From Tetrahymena thermophila SB210 (taxonomy: Eukaryota > Ciliophora > Oligohymenophorea > Hymenostomatida > Tetrahymenidae), in assembly GCF_000189635.1 (NCBI RefSeq), contig NW_002476407.1:372001-436000 (forward strand): a DNA stretch of 64,000 nucleotides, written 5' to 3'. How positions within the stretch are numbered: the stretch's first letter is position 1; each line of letters begins with the position of its first letter. The position numbers were made by a program, and so were the translations under genes. The notes beneath the pieces were generated by a model. It did not search any database and was not told the DNA's origin. It saw only the letters and a list, made by a program, of their open reading frames with translations. Shown here in pieces: positions 12,595 through 24,656 of the stretch.

Positions 12595-13667
12595 AGGGTT
12601 TAATAATTATTTAAATAAAATAATGCACCAAAATATAAAATATTTAGTTAGTCAGCAAACATTTTTGTAAATGGTTTTTAGTTTAATATACTTGAAATAT
12701 CTTACAGTAAATAAATAAATAAAATTTTATTTTTATAATAATAATAAAATTTAAAACGTCTTTAAAATTTTATCTTATCAATTCATTTTATTTTTCATTT
12801 AATTCTTTATTTATCTTAATTAAATGATTGTAACCAACACATTGTGTAATAAATTAGAGAGTAGTAAGTGTATTATATAAAATAATAAGTTTATATTTTT
12901 AAATTTTATAAAAGATTTATTCATTCCCTCATTAGTATTTTCTAAAATGCAGCAATCTTATAATATTTAATTTTTAAGAATATCTTTTCAATATTCATTT
13001 TAAAGTGTTATAAAATGTGTAAATATTTAATTAATTTAATATAATTTGAAATTTTGTTACTTAAATTGATAAAATTTTATCCTCATAACTAAAATTAAAT
13101 AATTTTAAAAATATTATGCTATCAACTAATTTTTATTTTTTTATTTAATTATTCATTAACATAATTAAATCTTAGTTAAATGATTGTAACTAATACTTTT
13201 TGTTGTAATTTAGAGAGTAAAAATATATTAGATAAAATAACAAATAACTATTTTATAATTTTATAAAAAGATTAATTCATACATTCACTTTTTTGTTTTT
13301 TATAAAATGCAAAGTAAATAAAATCGAATTTTATTATTATTATTATTATATTTATATTTTAAGAATATCTTTTTAATATTCAATTCAAAGTATTACAAAA
13401 TGTCTAAATTTATTAAGTTTAAAAAAATTGAAATTCTGAAACTTAATTAAATAGATAAAATTTTATACTGATAATTAAAATTATATAATCTTTAAAATTT
13501 TATTCTATCAACTAATTTTTATTTTTTCATTTAATTCTTAATTAAATGATTGTAACTAACACTGTGTGTAATAAAATAGAGAGTAAAGAATATATTAGAT
13601 AATATAATAAATAAGTGTTTTTAAATTGTGTCGTAAGATAAATTCATTCATTCGTTTATTGATTGAT
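12595..13667. repeat. Diverged ~360-bp tandem repeats between convergent genes
   Basis: About 2.6 imperfect direct copies lie in the gap between two converging genes. The word AAATGATTGTAAC recurs at 12822, 13178 and 13544, giving periods of 356 and 366 bp. It is followed each time by a TAATAAA/TAGAGAGTAA-like stretch, and each copy also shares a TCATTCATTC...TTTATAAAATGCAG block and an AAGAATATCTTTT..AATATTC block. No copy encodes a convincing protein. The last copy runs up to the end of the minus-strand gene at 13668, so part of its terminator may derive from the repeat. Confidence 0.75.
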
Positions 13668-14239
13668 TCATTTTTTATAAACTGCAGCAAACAATACTGA
13701 GTTTAATTCTTATAATATATCTATATTTAGCATACCTTTTAATTATTATTTTCAAAGAATTAGAAATTATAATTCAAAATTTAATTAAATTTACCAAATG
13801 CAAATGGCCTTATTATTAGAATATCTTTTTAAGAATCATACGGCTTGTATTTGATTGATTTCATAGATGGTTCGAAGTCATTTGAAAATATAAGTTGCTG
13901 ATACATAACAAGATTGTCAGCTATGCTTTTTTCTCTTTTTTATTTGATAGAGAATTGTGGGAATATAATATTTTTTCCATCTTCTATTGGATTCAATTCT
14001 TATACAACTATTTTCCTCTCTCCTAGATCTTTGCATAAGCCATCAAAGTCTTTTTGTTGCTAGTCATTTTCTTTTTTTTGTTAAAAGCTTATGTAAAACA
14101 AAATATCTTTAAACTACTTTTTTAATTTACCCATTTAGACAATAAAGAAGAAAGTATTGGTGTGATGAGTTTCTATCAAGTAAATAGGATGGTACATAAA
14201 CTCAGAATTAGTTTAATATATACTGGAATAGCCTAGCAT
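13668..14239 (-). CDS. Uncharacterised 170-residue protein
   Basis: Exons 13795-14239 and 13668-13735 joined over a 59-nt intron (GTAAAT...AAAAG); 170 residues ending TGA. I chose the upstream ATG at 14239 because the frame stays open and protein-like from there; an internal Met at 14134 is an alternative. Visible features: an aromatic N-terminal segment (NTFFFIVQMGKLKKQFKDIL), a Gln/Lys/Asp-rich middle and a hydrophobic end (DILIIRPFAFG, LNSVLFAAVYKK). I do not recognise the family. Reading through the intron would instead extend the frame into the adjacent tandem repeats, which looks less plausible. Confidence 0.6.
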
Positions 14240-14400
14240 CTTTATTTTTTTATTACAATAATTTTTAATATATGAATAAGTATTTAAATGTAAAATACAA
14301 AGTTTATTCTGACATAAGGCAATTCATCTATCTAAATTTATTATGAAGAATTCCATCTAAAATACTGTTCTGTATTTGAGTAATATATCTTTTCATAAAA

Positions 14401-17400
14401 TCAAATTTAATAATATTAATTATATTAGGTTAAATTTACTTATTTCTTTTCCTTAATCTTATCAGAATAGTCAAAAATACTATTTAATCTACTTAAGTAA
14501 TCGTTAAGATCACTTGCTGTTGAGTACTCAGAATGCTTAATGTCCTTTATCAATTCATATTCCTTACTTAAATTTTCAAATTCTTAAACTTTTTACCAGT
14601 CACACTCTATACTTTAAATCTCTTATTTCAGTTCACCTTTCTGGATATCAAATAAAAGTGCTATATTCACAGAACCATTATTAATAAAGTTATTTTCTAA
14701 TTTTTATTTAATAATTCTTTTTTTAAGAAATTTATATTTAAAAACTTACCTTAAGACTGAGGAGTAGCTGAAGCTTATTCACCTTTAAGTGTTATACAAG
14801 ACTACAACTCATAGAACACAGGCTCGATCTACTGAAGCTACTACTTTTTAGGTTAGTTCTATGGTCTTTTGCAATCTATTTAATAATTAAATATAATATA
14901 AATATTTTTATCTTAATTTTCAATTTTACAATATAATTGGGAATCGTAATCGTCTTGGTATTCAACTTGAGTAAACTAATTTTATTTTATAGCAGACTCC
15001 ATTCTCTCATTAACTCCAAACATAAAATCATCCCTTTCGAATGTAACTAGAGCAATTAATATTTCAGAGCATGGATCATTTTGGAATAAAAACTTCTTTA
15101 CCTGATCAAGTGTTTTATCAAATAAGAAAGCATCTTATTCTAAGCTTAAATTTTATATTGAGAAATGTGATATGATGAGTTTTCTTTCATCAAAATTGTA
15201 TTTATCAATATGAGTTATTAGCAAACCTTTTTTGGTGTAGTCCCTAAAATAGATAAAAAATACATTTGTCTCTTGCTATATTTTTATTTCAGTAATCACT
15301 TCAATTTGGTCAAAAGGAAAGCTTTTTAAAAAAGGATTTTCTTCATCAGTACTTGCTTTAAATTCTTCGAAGTAATTTTTAATGAACAAATGCAGCTATT
15401 CTTCTGAAAGCATACATGGTTGTATTGAAATTTCCTCAAGCTATTTAGTTTTGTTAAATTTAGAAGGTAAATTTTTTATTTTTGAATTCTAGGGAGAGTT
15501 AAAGGCTGATCCACTTGGACTATTACCAGTATCAAACCTCTTTTTTTAACTAAATGAAGGCTAAAGAGATCTTTGTCTTAAATTAAATCTTGATAACGGT
15601 GTTTTTTCATTTCCCATTTATTAATTTGAGTTAGAAGCCGAACTTTAAGTTTTTAATGTTTGTCTTTTAAACTTTAAACTCTTTAACTTCATCAAGCTGC
15701 TACTGCTTACGCTGTTACTAGTGTAATTGATATAAATTAAAAGTTCAAATTTAAAATATTTTTAAATCAATTATTTATTACCTGTTATGTGACAAATACT
15801 ACGTAGCATTTGGATTGAAAAGAAGAAGTTGCTATTGTTTCTCATTTTCTTCACTAAATTACAATTCTTTTTAGAGTCTATCCTACAAATGCTCTAATCT
15901 CTTTTTTGCAAGCTTTGGAATGAAATGGGTAATTTGGTAAGGCTTATTGTTATCACTGATGGTAAGATTCATGAGAAAAGGATCTATACCAGTTGAAAAA
16001 TTAAAATATTCGCTTATGCTTCTATCACTGTATTCTATTAAATCTGTTTATATCTAAAAATTAATTTATTTTTACTATAATTAGAGTCAGTAATAATAAA
16101 AAAATATTCAATACTTTTAGGAGGTAATTATCATTATTATGAATGTAAGCTATGATAAATGATTATTTTTTATCATCAACAAAGCTTGAAAGATATAATT
16201 AGAGACTATCTTTCCACTTACAGATACTCTCTACTACGTATAAAGTAATTTATCTTATATGCACCAATAACTTTGAAATCTAAAATATTAAAAATTTAAG
16301 CTTATAAAAATTTTCATTTTAATAGTTCAAACCTTTTCAACTATATCGATTCTATGTTTTGTTTCTTAAACTTATTCATATTCGTTGACACAATCTTCTA
16401 ATTCTTAAATACTTTGTTCTCTTTAATCAATATACATCATACATTATTGTATATTGCTTTAGTTATTCTTAACTTTTTGTATTTCTTTTTGAATAAACCC
16501 TACTGCTTAATCTTTTGGAATATGCCTCAATAATTCAGCATAAATTTCTCTATATTTTAAAATTAAAAATTAACTTTTTCTACATATATTTGTTTGATAT
16601 ATTTTACTTATGATGCATTGGTATATTGAATAAGCTCCATTCATCCTTTAGCTATTAAAATAATTCTTCTAAATACATTTTAAGACTATACTGTGTCATG
16701 TGTATGTGTTGAGGTAAATTAACTTAAGGCTAATATTTTCTCAAAACCTATCTCTTAATTTCTAATGCTTAAACTAATTATTTAGTCAAAACGTTACTAG
16801 ATTTGAAATTTATATTAAAATATGTTTTACGTTACTGATTTCTAGGTGAAAGTAGACTATAAGTATTACTCATTGCACTTAAAGGAGCTACTTAAAATGA
16901 GCTTTAAGGTTTAGGTGGAAATTAATTCTGAGAATGATAATTTATCTAATTACTAATAAAAAATTGTGATTTTGTAAAGACTCTATTGTTTTTAAATAAT
17001 TTTAATTTCTTACTTAGAAAAACTTCTTGGATAGTAACCATCTTAGTTGATCTTTTCTATATTTTATATTATGGATTTAATTAATTAAAATAATATGTAG
17101 ATTTACAAAAATAATATTTATAATTTTTCTAAATAATTGTATACCTAAATGCCTTTCCTTTAGTTTCCTATATTGAGGAGTCATTTCTTTAGCAACTATT
17201 CTATCATTCCAACCATGTTCCTTATTAAACAATAAAAAAACTTCGTTTTGCACTCATAAATTTGCTTTTAATTCTATTCCTTTAAAAAGATTATTAAAAA
17301 TAAAATACTCTTTAAATCATGTGATTCATAACAATAAGGTTGCTATGTTACTATTTAGAGTCAAAAAAGCTACTTTGACCTTAAGATTTAGGAGTACTAA

Positions 17401-17404
17401 TCAT
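14401..17404 (-). CDS. Uncharacterised 812-residue protein with coiled coil
   Basis: Ten exons (minus): 17309-17404, 17145-17220, 17014-17041, 16608-16982, 16333-16549, 16115-16279, 15782-16053, 14930-15717, 14750-14875, 14401-14696; the total is divisible by three. Residues about 195-270 form a Gln/Glu/Lys-rich coiled coil (FIQKEIQKVKNNQ, SIQELEDCVNEYEQ) flanked by helical segments (MYLEELFQQLKDEW). The C-terminal third has an alternating beta-like region (NVFFIYFRDYTKKGLLITHI). I do not recognise the fold. Two points are less sure: the 28-nt third exon with a 31-nt intron (16983-17013), short for this genome, and the 54-nt intron 14876-14929, which is in frame and could be retained. Confidence 0.7.
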
Positions 17405-18723
17405 GGCTATATTGTTTTTATATAATTTATTAACTTGCTAAAGGAATTCGTAATAAATAACTATCTTAGATACTATTATATACTTTAAAATTAATTATGT
17501 TTAATATTGAGTTAGTTTTAATATTATTAATCACTGAAATAATAATAAATATAATAATTATTATCATTTTACAAAATAAACACAATATTTCACAATTTAA
17601 TTTTTACCAAACAAATGCAATTATTAAGCAATTATAATTAATTTATTAAAACTTATAATTTTATATTTTGCAATTTATTAATTAGTTCTTACTCTTAAAT
17701 TTATAAAAAAACATTTAAGAACAAACCACAGATAATATTTATTTAAATAGTATTGAACCATTTTTAAAATGATTAACTTTATGATTGTTGTCTTTTAAAA
17801 ACAAAAAAATAGCAACTAAGAATACATTCACAAAAATACAAAATATTTAAATTAAATTAAAAAAAATAACAAGTAAATAGTAAAAATTTTTAGGAAAGCT
17901 CAAATTAAAAAATTTTTATAATTTTTTTGAAATGATATTTTTTAAATAAAAATAATTTTTGCTTTATTATCAATTATTTAAAATATGTTCTTCATTTTTA
18001 TACATTTAATATAAAAATTTGAGAATAATTTAAACAAAATTTTTTGATAAAACTATTTTCAAATTTATCTAAATTGATATTAAAAAGCAAAATTTTACCA
18101 ATTCTTTCTTTAACTAACCAAAAAAAGGAATAAAAAAACTTACAAAAAATAACAAAATTCTCAAATAAAAATTATAGAAATAAATTCAAGATTTTTTTAA
18201 GAATAGTATTTGATGTTTTTATAAGATAATATTGTACTAATTCTGTCTTTTAACCAACCTAAAAAAGTAATAAATAAACTTAAAAAAAGCACATAAAGTT
18301 AAAGTAAAAGTGATAGAAATAACAATTAAAAATATTTTTTAGAAATATCAATTATTAATAATTTTAAAAGACTTTTAATTGATAAAATTTAGAATATAAA
18401 TATGATTAGCTTATTCATAATTTTTGATATATTTTTAATCCTTTTTAAGAAGAAATATTTTTAGAATAAATTAAAGAAGGAATCTGTATCCTGTCATACA
18501 TTTTAAATTAACCTAAAAATTATCAAATTGCATTAATAAAAATATTAAAACAAAAATATTAGATAAAATTAAATTTATTTTAAGACAAATTAAATTTAAT
18601 TTAATATAAAATTTTTTAAACAGTAAATTTTAACATAAATAGTTTTAATTTATTTACAATTATTTATGAAATTTTTTAATTTTAATTTAAATTTGTTTTT
18701 TATAAAGTAAATTATATGGTTTT
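17405..18723. other. Intergenic region with a diverged direct repeat
   Basis: 1.3 kb, extremely AT-rich. Two diverged copies of a ~140-bp segment start near 18100 and 18240: both contain an ATTCTTTCTT/TTCTGTCTTT block, an AACCAA block, an AATAAA.AAACTTA block, ATAGAAATAA and a closing TTTTTTAGAA-like block. No gene is visible. Confidence 0.5.
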
Positions 18724-20826
18724 TCATTCTAAAGTATTATCCAAATACTGTGTTATTATTTATTAACATATTTGATATATTTGTTTGCTTGAATCATACT
18801 AAAATTCATTTAAATATTCTAATTAGTGGTACTTTTATAGGATTGTTTTTATGGGATTTTCTGTATATATTAATGGCTGTTACTACTATATTTTATCTCC
18901 AGCATACAAGAAATGCTAAAGTAAACATAATTGTAATAAGATAGTTTATTTTTAGAAGTTTTGAGTTTAATTAAAATAATTTTAAAGCAATTCTGTCGAA
19001 TTAGCTATTTCAAATATTTCATTATAATCTTAGATTTCATCCATAAGTATAACATATGATCTAATGACGTCTAGACAAGTACTATAAGATTATTCATTCT
19101 ACTCAGACTATAAAATCTTGATTAATTTATTACATAGTTTAAATTATTTGCATTTTTAAAGACATTCATTTCCTGAAAGCAGAATATTTAAAAGAGTCAA
19201 ATATATTTTTTAATCAATATTAATGTCAACTTTTTCATCAAGACAAGATATCATAGCATTTAATAAGAAAAACTCGTTTATATTATCCTAATTATTCTAT
19301 TAAATATCTTAAAAATCAAATATGAGTCTATATATTAAACTCTCATTTTCGTCTATGCTTGTAACACAGCTTACTATATCAATAATTTCAGAAAACAATA
19401 AATAATTGTTACTATATTTCTTGGCTTAATCTTAAATCAACTATATATAATCATTTTCATTATTAAATACATTTACAAAGTTGCTTTCTTTTCTCATCAA
19501 AAAAGAAAGGCTTTTTAAAATTTAGTACTTAAAAATCTATTCAGATTACCCGTCTTCAATTTTCAATCTAAGCATATTTATGAACAAATTTATATTTGTA
19601 GCAAACTATATATATAAATTTATAAATTTTTAAATAACTTAGTTTGATTTGTTCACATCAGAATAATTAAAATTACATAATTGAGATGCTTTGGAAATTT
19701 GCAATGCTAAGCTAAGTTTGAATACACAGCTATCAAATAAATCCATGTAGTATCATCAAATTGCTCATCAAAATTTGCTTGTTAGCTAATATCAAAATTT
19801 TTGACACACTTTTCAATTATTTATTCTCTAATAATGTCATCTATAAATTTACTATCTCTTTCAGTGAAAACATACAAAGTATATAGAATCTTTTTTTTAA
19901 AGTAGTAGAATTAATTTCTATTTACTCAGAATTATTTGTTATTAAATTTATATTTTTTGGCATTTAATCCATAAATTATTCTTCTGAGGTTTATTAAATT
20001 ACGTCAGCAAAATTAACAAAAATTAGTAAAAAATTACATTGTTATGTACACTGATAGAAGAAGAAAGTGAAGTCGAAACCAATGAAGACAAAATCTTAAT
20101 AAAATGCTAATGATTCAATACATTCGGCAGAATCGAAGGCTGATTAAGCTCTAACTAAAAATAGTCTTGTATGGAACAAATGATTTGCATACATTTAATT
20201 AAGCAATTACTGTTAGAATGCGCATTCTTTAATATCTCTAATAAATAATAACTAAACTGTATGTGATTAGTATTTCCTACAAACTTATTATCAATTCTCA
20301 TCAATATGTAAATATCTTCTAATATTTCTTCTAGTTTATTTAATTCCCCTTTTTGGTAACTTTCATAAAGCTCTTTGATGCTATTTTCAAACTTCATTTA
20401 TTTAAATTCTTCACTGGCAGAGCTGTATTCATTTTCTTTTTAAGCTTCGCTTTTTTACCTAACTCCTTATATGTTCTATAAGTGCTATTAGAATTATTTC
20501 ATCATTGCTTTTCTTTTAGTCTAAAGTGTTTGTTTATTCTTTTTATTTCTGATTTCAACTCTGTATTTATCTTGCTTAAACTTGATTGCCAACTTTAGCT
20601 CTTCATTCGATTTATCTTCATCACTAGAGCTATTTTATGAGCCATTTTGCTATTTTTCTTCTTCTTTGTCTTCATCTGTTCTTCTTATACTATCATTATT
20701 CTAATTATACTTCAACGAGAAAACTCCAGCTCTTGGGAAGTTTTTTAAGTCTTAAAATATATTATGATTTGTGTATTCCTAGGTTTTAATTTATTCCTGT
20801 GAGTCTCTAATTTCTAAAATTTCCAT
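18724..20826 (-). CDS. Divergent importin subunit alpha-like protein (IBB plus ARM repeats)
   Basis: Adaptor that links nuclear-localisation-signal cargo to importin beta. Exons (minus): 20052-20826, 19926-19983, 19677-19857, 18724-19605; 631 residues with consistent phases. After an acidic 75-residue N terminus comes a basic importin-beta-binding-like stretch (DKYRVEIRNKKNKQTLQTKR). The rest is leucine-rich helical repeats of ARM type (TTWIYLIAVYSNLAQHC, QIFKYQILKSLSFLMRK, LLNAMISCLDEK). The end (LEYLNEFQYDSSKQIYQICQ) resembles the importin-alpha C-terminal ARM helix. It is longer than canonical importin alpha (about 520-550) and the ARM Trp/Asn ladders are poorly kept, so cargo specificity is probably unusual. 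Confidence 0.7.
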
Positions 20827-21366
20827 GTATTAAATAACTTTTAATTATGTTTTTGATAATTAAATTATAAAGAAAGTGTGTATTAATTATTTGATCAATA
20901 AATATAATAAAAATTATAAAATTTTGAATTTTTAATTTAGACGATGATTTCTCACATACTTAATCAGATTTCTAACGCGGGGTGTATGAGCTATTTATAA
21001 TGTCTACATCTTTTTATTAATTAATTAATTTTATAATTATTTTTCAAGCTATTTTCGTAGCAAGAATGCAAAGTTTGACTAATTTATGTCTTAATTTATA
21101 TTTAACTTATTTAAAGCAGCACAATTAATTATCAAAATTTTACTCTAAATAAAAAAATCCTCAAAAACAAATAAATTAATAATTTAATTCAATTTTAGGT
21201 TTATTTCAAAAAATCAGCCATATATTTTAGAAATACAAAAAACTATTTTAATTTATTTTTTTAATTAATTAATAAATAAAAATAAATACTTAAAAATTGA
21301 CTGTAATTCTTTATTAAATCTTTATATAATTGTTAGCTTAAATTATTTTATTATTAAAATAGATAA
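20827..21366. other. Intergenic region
   Basis: 540 bp between two minus-strand genes. It is AT-rich apart from a compact GC-richer block at about 20938-20992, listed separately. Confidence 0.6.
20938..20992. ncRNA. Possible small structured RNA
   Basis: A short GC-richer island in an AT desert. CTCACATAC (about 20952-20960) and GTATGAGC (about 20983-20990) can pair with one bulge, closing a loop that contains the CGCGGGGT run. No box C/D, H/ACA or tRNA signature was recognised, so strand and class are unknown. It could simply be a locally conserved promoter element of the importin-like gene. Confidence 0.25.
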
Positions 21367-22746
21367 TCAGAGAACAAAATCTAAATTGAACTCTTTTGAG
21401 TAGTCTTTCGGTGTGTATTACCTTCCCTTGCTTTCCAGATATTATGGATTGTAAAATTTGCTAAGGTATCTCATACCACTGTCACAGAATATGGTTACTA
21501 TTGTTTTACCTTTTCCATAGAGTCTTGCTGATTTAACTGCTGCACAAGCATTAACAGCACTTGAACTTCCTAAAAATAGACCTTCGTTTTGAATCAAAAA
21601 ATGAGCCATTTCTAAGGCTTCTTCATCAGTTACCAAAAAAGCTTTGTCAATTTATGCCTCATTAAAATTGTCTGTTTATCTATTAAGACCTATTCCCTCA
21701 GTTATGGTGTCAAAAGGATGCTTCAAGCGGTGTCCTTCAGCTTCTTCGCCTGTATAGCAAATTCCATAATTGACTTTATTTCTTAAAGATGATCCTTAAG
21801 GATCAGCTAAAATAACTTTAACTTAGGGTTTTTTAGATTTGATGTATCTTGAAACACCTGCAATTGTGCCACCAGTTCCTGAGCCACTTACAAAAATATC
21901 TATCTAAATAAAATTTACTTTAAATAGAATAATCGAAATTTGTTTAATATTACCTATCCATGAGTTTGGGTGTATATTTCTTTAGCAGTAGAATTGTAAT
22001 GTACTTTGAAATTTGATAAATTTTCAAATTAGTCAGAGAAAAAAGCACCATCTACTTCTGCTTGATTTTCAGCTAACTTGCAGTAATGCTAGCTATCAAC
22101 TATAGAGCATGGCTTAACTTTAACAAGTATTGCTTTCATAGTTTCTAAAATCAAATACTAAAATAAAAAATATAATTTTTTCAACCTTATTTTTCAAAAA
22201 GATAATTTGATACCTTTTCCTAAGCAAGATCATCTGGTAAAAATATTTTAGTTTAAAAGCCCATTGAATTTCCTAGTTGTGTTAAGCTTATACCTGTACT
22301 TCCAGAAGTACCTTCATAAATAAATTTTTTCTCTTTACTGAGTTCTCCATCTCTAAAATATAATAAAAATAAATAATAAATTATAAAATCCATAAATTTC
22401 AAGAAGAATTAATTACTTAATAGCATCTAATATTATTTATTTGCATGTTCTATCTTTAATACTACCTCCTGGATTCATAAATTCGCATTTAGCCTTTTGA
22501 TTTAAATTGATAATAAAATATTATAACTAATGGTTAAAAATGTTTTTTATCTACATATATTTCACATCCAGTCAATTTAGAAAGAGACTCTAGATAAATG
22601 AGATGAGTATTCCCTATTAAATCTATTAATTTTTTCTTTTCTATTTGCTTTTTTTATATAGATTGATAAATTTTCTTTGCTATCGTGTAAACTGTGAATG
22701 CACTTGTTGCAATCAAAGCTACGTCTTTTAATTTTTGACTTTCCAT
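21367..22746 (-). CDS. Cysteine synthase-like PLP enzyme with N-terminal membrane anchor
   Basis: Fold-type II PLP enzyme of the cysteine synthase / cystathionine beta-synthase family. Exons (minus): 22555-22746, 22417-22493, 22214-22352, 21954-22157, 21367-21903; 382 residues. Family marks: IGNTHLIYLESLSKLTGCEI, MNPGGSIKDR with the PLP Schiff-base lysine at 77, GTSGSTG (asparagine of the usual TSGNTG replaced by serine), and GSGTGGT for the phosphate. There is no C-terminal CBS domain. A hydrophobic N-terminal helix (residues about 8-24, VALIATSAFTVYTIAKKI) would anchor it, recalling the yeast mitochondrial outer-membrane protein Mcy1. Whether it makes cysteine or another beta-substituted product cannot be told from sequence. 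Confidence 0.88.
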
Positions 22747-23205
22747 ATATATTGATTGATACAAAAGTTAATTTTGATAAAATTAATATATTCTCTCAAG
22801 TATTTTAATTAAAATCAATGCTTAAAAGATTTCTTTATTTTAACTTCTAGTAGTGATATTTCTTCAAAAATAAATAAATAAAAAAGATTAAGGTTTTAGT
22901 AATAAATTTTACACAAAAAAAAATATCATAAATAAAAGCAACAAGTTTTGGAATAATCAGTGAGAAAGAAGAATTTTTTAAAGAATAATTCAATAGTTTT
23001 CTATATAATTAAACTAAATATAAATGATAATATAAATAAGTAATATCTATAACTAATAGTAAGCTAGATTGAATAATTAAATTTAAGTTTTCAATAAAAT
23101 GAATACTAAATTTAGTGCTAATTTGGATTAATTTGTTGGAACAATTTGAATTTCATTTATTCAAATCAACTTACTTTTAACTAATTTTAACTAATTTTTA
23201 ATTTT
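22747..23205. other. Intergenic region
   Basis: 459 bp of AT-rich sequence between two minus-strand genes. Nothing recognisable. Confidence 0.6.
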
Positions 23206-24621
23206 TCAAAGATTTAATATATACTAAGCTGTTTCTTATGGATTAAAGAAGGTAAATTAATGATCAAAGTGATCGAATTGAGTATAAGTACCTTCTACCT
23301 GTTTATTTTGAATTAGCTTTTTAGCTCCATCACTGCACATCCAATCAAGCTAGCCTCCATAGCAGAAATGAACAGGCACTTTTAGTCTTCCTGGGAATAG
23401 CTATTCTAAAGGTAAAAAAGCATTGCAACGAGGGAACTAAAGCATGTTAAAGACTGCTTTCTCTCCACTTTCAGGTAGCTTGAGCATTTTGTCCATGTAT
23501 TAAGACCAAGATTCATACTCTTCTGAAGGTAGTTTCAACATCTTCATATACTACCTCATGATAAGTTCTGCTGGTAAAATTTTTGTTTCTGAGTACAATC
23601 TAAATTTTCAAAAAATATTTTTTTACATTTAGAAATATGGAATTTTCTAAAAGAAACTTCTAAAACTAAATAAATAAATATATTTCAAAATTAGAATTCT
23701 TTCTTTTATTGAGAAAGGTTAAAAAAATCGTCACTAGCCAGAGATAAAACTTATCAAGTTTATAATTTATGTACAATAAGCTTTTAAATAAGTAACTCGC
23801 AAGTAAATTAAGATAAATTCACTAGATTTTTAGTATTCTTTTTGAATTCTTTGATTTTTTTAATCTTTGAAAAAAGAAAAAAAGTAGAAAAGCAGAGTTT
23901 TATTTTTCTAATCATTATAATATGACTTTAAAAGTTTATATAAAATAAATTACTTGTTAAAGGTTAATTAATTAGTCCAAATGTAGTCAAAAACTTTAAA
24001 CCAAAGCTTGTAGTGCAGAGGGCTTGTTTCCATGTGTCTTCTAATATCTTCATCGGTTTATTTTGTTACACCTGCAGAAGAAAGTAAGACAACTTTATCC
24101 AATCTATCAGGGTGAGCTAGTGCATAGTTACCGCTGATATACCCTCCAAGACTGTGTCCGACAAGAGTAAACTTTTCTATATTCATCTTTGTCCTCCATT
24201 ATTCGATGCTGTCAACGAAAAAGTTTATAACAGGCTCAGGTCCTTAAAAATTCCATTCAGGTTTAGAAGAAAGTCCCATGCCTGGTAAATCAATTGCATA
24301 AACTTCATATTTCTAAGAAAGTGGCATAAGCATTTTGTAATAGCTAAGGCTGCTTGCAGCAAATCCATGCACTAATACTAACTTAGGTTTTTAGGGGTCT
24401 TTACCACAGGCAAGAGTATGAATCCATTATTCATCATCGTCTTCATTTTTCAATGTTACATCAAATGATTCTAAATCCTTAGAAATATCTAGACCTTTTT
24501 ATATATTTTTGCATTATAAATAAGAATTACTTGATAATATTATACAGAATAACTAAAAAAATTATTCTATTTTCTAGGGTTTTAATTGCTATAAATTACA
24601 AATTCCCCATATGAACAACAT
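23206..24621 (-). CDS. Alpha/beta hydrolase of the ABHD4/ABHD5 type
   Basis: Exons 23954-24621 and 23206-23599 around an unusually long 354-nt intron; 353 residues. Family features in order: LVLVHGFAASS (oxyanion hole), AIDLPGMGLSS, and the nucleophile elbow GHSLGG at 155-160 (Ser157). The Asp/His candidates are in GGQLDWM and DHFDHQFTFFNP. ABHD4 and ABHD5 relatives are lysophospholipase/N-acyl-phospholipid hydrolases or lipase co-activators; the intact GHSLGG serine argues for catalysis (vertebrate ABHD5 has lost it). The ATG at 24621 gives a hydrophobic N terminus. Alternatively the frame from the acceptor at 24495 is fed by the exons of the small upstream gene through a GTAATG donor. Confidence 0.85.
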
Positions 24622-24656
24622 TGAGAATTATTCTCTATTAAAAATATTACAAATTT

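Noticed and set aside
13508-13735. Extension of the 170-residue gene into the tandem repeat up to TGA at 13508
   Set aside because: The continuous frame is open but AT-driven. Splicing at 13794/13735 gives a more protein-like end and a canonical 59-nt intron.
18246-18262. Chromosome breakage sequence (Tetrahymena CBS)
   Set aside because: Only an AACCAACCT-like core is shared; the rest of the 15-bp CBS does not match. The same partial core recurs in inverse orientation at 33775-33783, equally incomplete.
18750-18944. Plus-strand 64-residue hydrophobic ORF
   Set aside because: It lies antisense to the last exon of the importin-alpha-like gene, whose frame is supported along 882 nt.
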